From Hofstenia miamia (Eukaryota > Xenacoelomorpha > Acoela), in assembly GCA_004352715.1 (NCBI GenBank), contig SCFE01000100.1:249562-313561 (forward strand): a stretch of DNA of 64,000 nucleotides, given 5' to 3'. The stretch's first letter is position 1; each line of letters opens with the position of its first letter. This document shows positions 57,016 through 64,000 of the stretch, piece by piece. The position numbers and the translations under genes were made by a program. The notes beneath the pieces were generated by a model. That model searched no databases. It was not told the origin of the DNA and worked only from the letters and a program-made list of their open reading frames with translations.

Positions 57016-57775
57016 TGTAGTATAATCTCCAATAAAAGAATCGGTTCAACAAAAAATCAGAAGAAAATAAAAACAATCCTCATTAAAAAAATCGAATTAT
57101 TTTATTAGAAATTAGCTTCTAATGATTTTGCCAAAACTGTAAGAGCAAATATTGGTTGCAACACTTTTGACAAAACACATGTGGACATTAAGCTCTGCGT
57201 TGATTTTAGCTTAACAACTGGTTCATGCAGAAGATAATTATGTGGACATCAAAAATCGAATTGCGACTGGTACTTGCTTGATCAGTAAACATATTTATTA
57301 ATTTTTATATAAATACAACCAAAGCACTGTAAAGATGATGGAAATTTACCATTTAGTGGTTTACTCTTATTTTATCGGTGTAGTTATTTATTAAATGATG
57401 AGAAGCTAAGCAAGCTTAGTGTGTAGTAATTGAAGGCTGTGTGTGAGGGGAAACATAGATGAATTTCAGCCTTGATAATTACATACAATTAGGTTATGGC
57501 TAGGTATAGGAATGTTTTTCTCTATTGCTTAGCTCTCTACCGATTGCTTTTGTGATACATAGTAATACATGCTTGAAAGGCGAGAGACCACAGTAAGGAT
57601 GATTGTGATATTTATTAGTAACGTTATTTTAGATCCAAATTGTTGACTTATAAGAGACTGATAAGTGTGCCCAGCTTGCTCTCTCAGGATACTTTCAGAG
57701 ATGCTATCTAAATACTAGTGATGAATAATTGTATTAACCTTGGAGCTTTAATAAAGTTATGTCTCTGTTATTACA
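57016..57775 (+). repeat. 3' LTR
   Basis: Begins TGTAGTATAATC and probably ends ...CTGTTATTACA, giving the TG...CA ends of an LTR of ~760 bp. AATAAA near 57750 is a plausible polyadenylation signal. The 5' copies match only its first ~650 bp. The end is uncertain: the following 130 bp contain ATTTGCGGCCTGGGTGATGA (57869-57888), which resembles a leader just after an LTR, so the LTR could end near 57867 instead. Confidence 0.7.
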
Positions 57776-57908
57776 AATTACATTAGTAAAGATAGAGTGA
57801 AAGTACTCATTACCCCACTTGATGGAATCTGCCGGCAGTTGAATCTAAACTATACCACGTTATTAGGCACATTTGCGGCCTGGGTGATGATGTAAAAATG
57901 TCTTAAGC

Positions 57909-58560
57909 ATTTTTGCACAATGATAGGACATTCCAGATCTCTCCTTCACCTGCACCATCATTGGCATAGAATATGCATTGTACTGATGAGTTTTTTCGTC
58001 ATACGCCAGTGGCAGTGTTGCAATGGCGTGCCATATATTACCAATGCTGCGACATAACCTTAATTAGTATCTTCCTTTGAGAAAATCACTTTGTCTCCAA
58101 TTGAAATTCAGGCTGGGTTACCGCAAACAGTTTGTAAGGAGCGTGAAAATGGTGAACTCAAATAATTGGGATAACATATGTCAAACTTTTGGTTTAACTT
58201 GTTGAAGGCATTGTTGTCATGCAGAAGAAAAACTGCTTCGCAGCAGTATCATTTTGGTAGATATCCCTTAGAAAAACTAAATTTGTCATTATCCCTCGCA
58301 ATATTTTACCAATTCCAATATGTGGAATATCAGAATTTTTGTTAAGTGTGATCATGCGACTTGCAGTGCATAGAGAAAAAGGATTTGCACTAAGCGTTTG
58401 CCAGCAAGCCTTCTTGACAGGAGAGCCAAATCATTGCATAAATTATCAGAATATGGAGGAAATACGGAAGATGTCAAAGTTCTTTTAGCTCCAAGATCAT
58501 CTAATCCGCTAAGTCCTACTCCACCAGAGCACTGAAATAAACTTGAATGTCACCATCATA
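57909..58560 (-). pseudogene. N-terminal half of the split RT-family retroelement
   Basis: Minus-strand text reads GVGLSGLDDLGAKRTLTSSV, DLALLSRRLAGKRL, HIGIGKILRGIMTN, NAFNKLNQKFDICYPNYLSS, a SIGDKVIFSKEDTN segment (in place of the usual EGTTQGD), then FYANDGAGEGEIWNVLSLC (YANDG at 57954-57968, where YADDG is expected). The text breaks off at LCKN and resumes as KCGPKLGYF at 46079. This is the RT core of the family whose C-terminus lies at 45230-46079. Multiple frameshifts and stops occur. Confidence 0.65.
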
Positions 58561-58940
58561 AGTCAGATGTTGGGCATTGAGGTGTTTTGGTTCTAGGGAC
58601 AACTAATTTCATCAGTAATTTGTAAGGGACCTCTTGAGTTTATTTAAATGGTTTAATTGTGATTTTGGCAAATTATAAAAATCTAAGCCATTTATGTTTT
58701 ATATATATCCAAATACTCAAATATATACAAAAAAATTTAAAGCAATGGTGATAGCATTCTTTGTCACTAATGATGGCTTAAATATATATGATAAACAAAA
58801 ATAGCTTAGACAATAAATTCACAACGTTTGTTGTAAGTACTAGACTACCCAATTAAAGAACATTCCAAATATTAAGCACACATGGCAAATACAACAATGC
58901 TTGTCAATATAGAATGCATAGAGTATGTAAAAATATTACT
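58561..58940. other. AT-rich stretch without gene
   Basis: No family motif is visible; sequence upstream of the split RT-family element. Confidence 0.4.
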
Positions 58941-59454
58941 ATAATAATAATAATAATAATAATAATACTTTATTTTAAGTTTACAATACAGGAAACTACA
59001 CTACAATCTACTAAACTTAAAAATTATAATTAATAACAAAAGAAATAATGATCACAGAAAATTGTCTTTGATGAGAATAATTCTGGTAGATTATGTTTTC
59101 TTAATTTTGATGTAGCATATTCAGTTCTTTTGCTAATGAATTGTTTTAGTGGATGATATTGAGTTTTCAATGTGTTGATGTAAGGATTTGTCTTTTGCTT
59201 CAATGATGTTAAAAATATTAAATTCTTTACTAATGAGTTTAAGTTTAAGCACTTTCTTGTATATGTTATTAAGCTTGGATAAAGTTGTGTTGTTTCTGAT
59301 TCCTCAATTTATCTTGCTAAAAGCCAATAACTGTTGGCCAGAGGACAGTGATAGTTATTTGTCAAATAGCCACAATATATGTTATCATGGTTTATTTTCA
59401 AATTTAACCTTAATGCATGCTGAAAATCCTTTTAGATTATCATTATTGATCTAA
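58941..59454 (-). mobile_element. LINE 3' end with (ATT)n tail
   Basis: The triplet array TAATAATAA... at 58941-58967 is, on the minus strand, an (ATT)n tail following TTAAAATAAAG. Upstream on that strand a frame reads INTLKTQYHPLKQFISKRTE, then YATSKLRKHNLPELFSSK, ending in a stop near 59030. A coding tail, a short 3' UTR and a triplet microsatellite tail suggest a CR1/L2-type LINE end. The frame shows some coding character but the family is not certain. Confidence 0.45.
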
Positions 59455-59468
59455 GAATAAAAGTAGTA

Positions 59469-59680
59469 AAGGGGACTTGTAGGACGTGCCACTTTTTTCT
59501 GATTGGTTGAGAGGTTGGTCATAGGACGTGCCACTTTTTTCTGATTGGTCGAGAGGTGGGTCATAGGACGTGCCACTTTTTTGTGATTGGTCGAGAGGTG
59601 GGGAGAAGCCTGTTACACTTTTTTGTGATTGGTCGAGAGGGGTGGCCTTTGACCTGAGACGCCGTGGATATTGGCGGAGG
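59469..59680. repeat. 42-bp minisatellite carrying inverted CCAAT boxes
   Basis: ATTGG (CCAAT on the minus strand) occurs at 59502, 59544, 59586, 59628 and 59670: four intervals of exactly 42 bp. The first four copies share most of the unit (GGACGTGCCACTTTTTT and TGATTGGTCGAGAGG); the fifth keeps little besides ATTGG. Four of the five are embedded in TGATTGGT, whose complement ACCAATCA fits the NF-Y consensus. Because 42 is a multiple of three, the minus strand also shows a 14-residue peptide repeat (PLDQSQKSGTSYDP-like), which I regard as a by-product. Confidence 0.85.
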
Positions 59681-59688
59681 TGTTTTAC

Positions 59689-59696
59689 TGACGTCA
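59689..59696. promoter_or_regulatory. CRE/ATF-type palindrome TGACGTCA
   Basis: A full 8-bp consensus site 14 bp after the last CCAAT box of the array. CCAAT boxes next to a CRE are a known promoter combination. The surrounding 21 bp (59677-59697) recur at 25430-25450 with two mismatches. Confidence 0.55.
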
Positions 59697-59752
59697 TGCA
59701 TGTACTTTTACTAGTTTTTGTGTTATTTATATGACCTAATTTAGTTTGAATT

Positions 59753-59891
59753 TTACTTACTTTTTAGTTTTACTTTCCCACATTTACTTACTTACTTTTT
59801 AGTTTTACTTTCCCACATTAACTTACTTTACATTTATTACTTTCCCACATTAACTTACTTACTTTTTAGTTTTACTTTCCAACATTAACTT
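59753..59891. repeat. 35-bp tandem repeat running into a gap
   Basis: Four units built on ACTTTTTAGTTTTACTTTCC and ACATTAACTTAC. ACTTTCC recurs at intervals of 35, 32 and 35 bp. The array runs into the 1000-N gap, so its real length is unknown and the repeat is the likely cause of the gap. Confidence 0.85.
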
Positions 59892-60891
59892 NNNNNNNNN
59901 NNNNNNNNNNNNNNNNNNNNNNNNNNNNNNNNNNNNNNNNNNNNNNNNNNNNNNNNNNNNNNNNNNNNNNNNNNNNNNNNNNNNNNNNNNNNNNNNNNNN
60001 NNNNNNNNNNNNNNNNNNNNNNNNNNNNNNNNNNNNNNNNNNNNNNNNNNNNNNNNNNNNNNNNNNNNNNNNNNNNNNNNNNNNNNNNNNNNNNNNNNNN
60101 NNNNNNNNNNNNNNNNNNNNNNNNNNNNNNNNNNNNNNNNNNNNNNNNNNNNNNNNNNNNNNNNNNNNNNNNNNNNNNNNNNNNNNNNNNNNNNNNNNNN
60201 NNNNNNNNNNNNNNNNNNNNNNNNNNNNNNNNNNNNNNNNNNNNNNNNNNNNNNNNNNNNNNNNNNNNNNNNNNNNNNNNNNNNNNNNNNNNNNNNNNNN
60301 NNNNNNNNNNNNNNNNNNNNNNNNNNNNNNNNNNNNNNNNNNNNNNNNNNNNNNNNNNNNNNNNNNNNNNNNNNNNNNNNNNNNNNNNNNNNNNNNNNNN
60401 NNNNNNNNNNNNNNNNNNNNNNNNNNNNNNNNNNNNNNNNNNNNNNNNNNNNNNNNNNNNNNNNNNNNNNNNNNNNNNNNNNNNNNNNNNNNNNNNNNNN
60501 NNNNNNNNNNNNNNNNNNNNNNNNNNNNNNNNNNNNNNNNNNNNNNNNNNNNNNNNNNNNNNNNNNNNNNNNNNNNNNNNNNNNNNNNNNNNNNNNNNNN
60601 NNNNNNNNNNNNNNNNNNNNNNNNNNNNNNNNNNNNNNNNNNNNNNNNNNNNNNNNNNNNNNNNNNNNNNNNNNNNNNNNNNNNNNNNNNNNNNNNNNNN
60701 NNNNNNNNNNNNNNNNNNNNNNNNNNNNNNNNNNNNNNNNNNNNNNNNNNNNNNNNNNNNNNNNNNNNNNNNNNNNNNNNNNNNNNNNNNNNNNNNNNNN
60801 NNNNNNNNNNNNNNNNNNNNNNNNNNNNNNNNNNNNNNNNNNNNNNNNNNNNNNNNNNNNNNNNNNNNNNNNNNNNNNNNNNNNNNNNNNN
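59892..60891. other. Scaffold gap, exactly 1000 N
   Basis: Arbitrary-length gap beginning inside the 35-bp tandem array. Confidence 0.97.
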
Positions 60892-61530
60892 AGTTGAACT
60901 TTACTATTTGAAGAAAATATTACACAATATATAGAATACATATTAATAAATATCGTTTGACAAGATGATTTCTGCTGTTAATTTATATCCTCTGTACATA
61001 AAGATAATTCTTCCAACATTAAAGTTTGTAATAAATGAAAGTTTTGTATGAATGTACTGACAAACTCTGCAGGGAAAATATTTTTTGACAATGATGAGTA
61101 GAACGAATTTGCTTGTATGGTTTTTTTTCAAATGGTAAAAACTTTACCAAAAATATGTGATTATTCAATTTACCTGTGTTTTATATCAAATACAAAAATA
61201 TTTATCATTCTCTCTATAGTTTTTTTTGTAATTCGTGTTTGTTAATAAACATGGCTATATCACACTCACTTGCATACATTACATTTCATTTTGTTAATAT
61301 ACCTTGTTATCACACATTAAGTTTTGCTTTTCCATGATTTTCAGATGATTGCACATACAATGTAATTTGGGAAAACTTTCAAAAACCGCATTTCGCCTTT
61401 TCAAAATTCCTTGTTAACACATTTATTCTATCACATTTTTCAACCAATAATTAATTTTCATAAGTTCAATGTATTTCCATTGGCTGGTCAATCTATATAT
61501 TCACCTCATTTAATCACATAAAATCATTAT
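60892..61530. other. AT-rich non-coding stretch
   Basis: No gene is recognised. Confidence 0.5.
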
Positions 61531-61539
61531 TTTTCTTCT

Positions 61540-62104
61540 ATGCAATTTCATCTCTCACTTTTGGCAATGTCTGTTGAAATGCTAGCATCCGGCTCATTGA
61601 GCAGTCTATTTGATGATCTATGCACAACCCCACCACCATCGCATGGCTATAACCTGCTAACAAAGGAGATGATGTCCCCACCACCTGCGCCAATAAAAGA
61701 AAAACGCAAGACTCAACACAAATGAAGACGTCCTATAGTTAGTAATAATGCATTTGTCTTCCCCAACACGAGTGAGGATGACCATGTTTTACAACACTTA
61801 AATGATGTTAATTCCCAACCACCAACCTGTATTTTTTCAAATGCGAGCCTGGATAGCAAACTATCAAAAAAACTATGGCTAACAATTGAAGACGTTGTTC
61901 AGCTGAACACAAGATATCGTGGTAAAGATAATACTCGACAATGGTTTTTACTACTTTCTACCCCAACAGTATGTCAATGCATTGGGTGAGAATTACAAAA
62001 CTCTGGTAAATAAACAACTTTTTCACAATGATGGCATGGAAATCGCAAAAGGTGGAAATAATGTAAATTGTATTGCATTAGAATTTAGTAAAATAAAAAT
62101 ATAG
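61540..62104 (+). pseudogene. Coding-like sequence of unknown family, first copy
   Basis: The first frame (61540-61725) reads MSVEMLASGSLSSLFDDLCT and a Pro-rich, basic stretch ending at a TGA. The same frame continues after it with NTSEDDHVLQHLNDVNSQPP and KLSKKLWLTIEDVVQLNTRY to a TGA near 61988. A second frame (61919-62104) then overlaps and reads QQYVNALGENYKTLVNKQLF to a TAG. This pattern suggests one ancestral protein with a nonsense mutation and a frameshift. The family is not recognised. Codon use and residue choice are more protein-like than the surroundings. A related copy lies at 63300-63895. Confidence 0.4.
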
Positions 62105-62299
62105 TATTGTTTTCTACACATTCTTATACATGTATAGTTTATAAAAATAATACTAGTAAAAATCATTAAATATTAGTTATAATGGTTTTACAATAAATTT
62201 CTTAAATTTACAATGATTATTAGCAAATGGTGATAATAAATTACCTTTTGAAGTGTTCATTCGACTTACAAATTTAAAATGGTTATTTATGTGCGATAT
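61698..62299 (+). repeat. ~600-bp repeat unit, copy 1, cut by a gap
   Basis: Matches 63300-63895 with scattered substitutions (roughly a few per cent by eye), starting at CGCAAGACTCAACACAAATG. This copy ends at the gap and the other starts at the gap. Confidence 0.85.
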
Positions 62300-63299
62300 N
62301 NNNNNNNNNNNNNNNNNNNNNNNNNNNNNNNNNNNNNNNNNNNNNNNNNNNNNNNNNNNNNNNNNNNNNNNNNNNNNNNNNNNNNNNNNNNNNNNNNNNN
62401 NNNNNNNNNNNNNNNNNNNNNNNNNNNNNNNNNNNNNNNNNNNNNNNNNNNNNNNNNNNNNNNNNNNNNNNNNNNNNNNNNNNNNNNNNNNNNNNNNNNN
62501 NNNNNNNNNNNNNNNNNNNNNNNNNNNNNNNNNNNNNNNNNNNNNNNNNNNNNNNNNNNNNNNNNNNNNNNNNNNNNNNNNNNNNNNNNNNNNNNNNNNN
62601 NNNNNNNNNNNNNNNNNNNNNNNNNNNNNNNNNNNNNNNNNNNNNNNNNNNNNNNNNNNNNNNNNNNNNNNNNNNNNNNNNNNNNNNNNNNNNNNNNNNN
62701 NNNNNNNNNNNNNNNNNNNNNNNNNNNNNNNNNNNNNNNNNNNNNNNNNNNNNNNNNNNNNNNNNNNNNNNNNNNNNNNNNNNNNNNNNNNNNNNNNNNN
62801 NNNNNNNNNNNNNNNNNNNNNNNNNNNNNNNNNNNNNNNNNNNNNNNNNNNNNNNNNNNNNNNNNNNNNNNNNNNNNNNNNNNNNNNNNNNNNNNNNNNN
62901 NNNNNNNNNNNNNNNNNNNNNNNNNNNNNNNNNNNNNNNNNNNNNNNNNNNNNNNNNNNNNNNNNNNNNNNNNNNNNNNNNNNNNNNNNNNNNNNNNNNN
63001 NNNNNNNNNNNNNNNNNNNNNNNNNNNNNNNNNNNNNNNNNNNNNNNNNNNNNNNNNNNNNNNNNNNNNNNNNNNNNNNNNNNNNNNNNNNNNNNNNNNN
63101 NNNNNNNNNNNNNNNNNNNNNNNNNNNNNNNNNNNNNNNNNNNNNNNNNNNNNNNNNNNNNNNNNNNNNNNNNNNNNNNNNNNNNNNNNNNNNNNNNNNN
63201 NNNNNNNNNNNNNNNNNNNNNNNNNNNNNNNNNNNNNNNNNNNNNNNNNNNNNNNNNNNNNNNNNNNNNNNNNNNNNNNNNNNNNNNNNNNNNNNNNNN
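62300..63299. other. Scaffold gap, exactly 1000 N
   Basis: Arbitrary-length gap separating two near-identical sequences. Confidence 0.97.
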
Positions 63300-63895
63300 G
63301 CAAGACTCAACACAAATGAAGACGTCCTATAGTTAGTAATAATGCATTTGTCTTCCCCAACATGAGTGAGGATGACCATGTTTTACAACACTTAAATGAT
63401 GTTAATTCCCAACCAGCAACCTGTATTTTTTCAAATGCAAGCCCGGATAGCAAACTATCAAAAAAACTATGGCTAACAATTGAAGATGTTGTTCAGCTGA
63501 ACACAAGATATCATGGTAAAGATAAGACTCAACAATGGTTTTTACTACTTTCGACCCCGACAGTATGTCAATGCATTGGGTGAGAATTACAAAATTCTGG
63601 TAAATAAAAAACTTTTTCACAATGATGGCATGGAAATCACAAATGGTGGAAATAATTTAAATTGTATTGTATTAGAATTTAGTAAAATAAAAATATAGTA
63701 TTGTTTTCTACACATTCTTATACATGTATAGTTTATAAAAATAACACTAGTAAAAATCATTAAATATTAGTTATAATGGTTTTACAATAAATTTCTTAAA
63801 TTTACAATGATTATTAGCAAATGGTCATAATAAATTACCTTTTGAAGTGTTCATTCAACGCACAAATTTAAAATGGTTATTTACATGCAATATTA
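63300..63895 (+). repeat. ~600-bp repeat unit, copy 2
   Basis: Begins with the first base after the gap and repeats 61698 onward, both the coding-like part and the following AT-rich sequence, in the same orientation. Either a tandem duplication or two haplotypes placed in series. Confidence 0.85.
63312..63698 (+). pseudogene. Coding-like sequence of unknown family, second copy
   Basis: Carries the same text as the first copy (SEDDHVLQHLNDVNSQPATC, KLSKKLWLTIEDVVQLNTRY, then in the next frame RQYVNALGENYKILVNKKLF) with the same TGA after QHK and the same frame change around 63570. Shared defects mean the damage came before the duplication, or that the two are alleles. No function can be assigned. 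Confidence 0.4.
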
Positions 63896-64000
63896 AATAA
63901 AACACACATAAACAAAACCATTAATGCTTCAAAATACAAAAACTATAAATATACAACAAGGAATTATCGAATTTATGTGTATGTACATTTTTTCTTTCCC

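Larger units (their letters stand above)
47311..57775 (+). mobile_element. Ty3/gypsy-like LTR retrotransposon (Metaviridae-type), decayed, with accessory frames
   Basis: Both flanks carry related LTR sequence (5': 47311-47945 plus a partial second copy at 48068-48467; 3': 57016-57775). Between them in + orientation are gag with a CCHC knuckle, a protease remnant, RT, RNase H, integrase with a GPY-type tail, and then about 3.6 kb of extra frames. The order PR-RT-RH-IN defines Ty3/gypsy. The coding strand is strongly A-rich, unlike the flanks. No primer-binding site is visible after the 5' LTR copies, and no clean target duplication is visible. Frames are cut by stops (mostly TGA) and shifts, and catalytic residues are altered, so this copy is inactive. 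Confidence 0.85.

Noticed and set aside
59443-59697. 84-residue minus-strand repeat protein (PLDQSQKSGTSYD repeats)
   Set aside because: The 42-bp unit is a multiple of three, so any frame without a stop repeats. The constant CCAAT spacing and a degenerate fifth unit argue for a DNA-level repeat; there is no other coding support.
62177-63379. Frames of 338-400 residues across the gap at 62300-63299
   Set aside because: Gap artefact.

Overview
This window looks like a transposon-rich, gene-poor piece of an AT-rich invertebrate genome. It has long non-coding AT-rich DNA, many (AT)n tracts, scaffold gaps (three of exactly 1000 N), and decayed retroelements of several classes: CR1-like LINEs, a PHD/RT/restriction-like-endonuclease retrotransposon, a Penelope-like fragment, a Ty3/gypsy-like LTR element and small hAT-, piggyBac- and Harbinger-like elements. 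This mix fits cnidarians, molluscs, tunicates and similar animals; the sequence alone does not settle the phylum. I found no convincing intact host gene, rRNA or tRNA gene, CRISPR array or prokaryotic operon.

Layout. 1-9.7 kb: AT-rich, no recognisable gene. 9.8-13.0 kb (+): a broken non-LTR retrotransposon with an N-terminal PHD-like finger, an RT and a C-terminal zinc knuckle plus restriction-like endonuclease; part of a second copy lies at 21.6-21.9 kb beside a gap. 13.8-16.6 kb (-): a long decayed CR1-like LINE (ORF1 remnant, then RT) split by a ~606-bp terminal-inverted-repeat insertion. 18.3-19.2 kb: a hAT-like non-autonomous element. 26.8-28.0 kb: a fold-back element with ~366-bp arms built from repeated modules. 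31.4-32.7 kb (-): the 5' part of another LINE (ORF1 and endonuclease). 34.5 and 35.2 kb: a piggyBac-like and a hAT-like MITE with clear target-site duplications. 38.8-39.9 kb (-): a LINE RT tail containing an assembly duplication. 40.15-40.7 kb (+): a Penelope-like RT/GIY-YIG remnant.

45.2-58.6 kb is a nest. A minus-strand RT of a family widespread in invertebrates is split in two (58.56-57.91 and 46.08-45.23 kb). Between the halves lie a 5'-truncated CR1-like LINE with an (ATT)n tail and a ~10.4-kb Ty3/gypsy-like LTR element. The LTR element has gag, protease, RT, RNase H and integrase remnants, then about 3.6 kb of extra A-rich reading frames of unknown function. It also carries seven copies of a 40-bp motif in two clusters that bracket RT to integrase. 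Its open frames are cut mostly by TGA, and the YxDD and DTGA catalytic motifs are altered, so it is a dead copy.

58.9-64 kb holds a LINE 3' end with an (ATT)n tail, an array of five inverted CCAAT boxes at exactly 42-bp spacing next to a CRE-type TGACGTCA, a 35-bp minisatellite, and a ~600-bp sequence with decayed coding potential present on both sides of a 1000-N gap.

The best candidates for something new are the two-cluster 40-bp repeat and the accessory frames of the LTR element, and the 42-bp CCAAT/CRE array. Several single-N positions mark assembly overlaps that were not merged and distort local reading frames.
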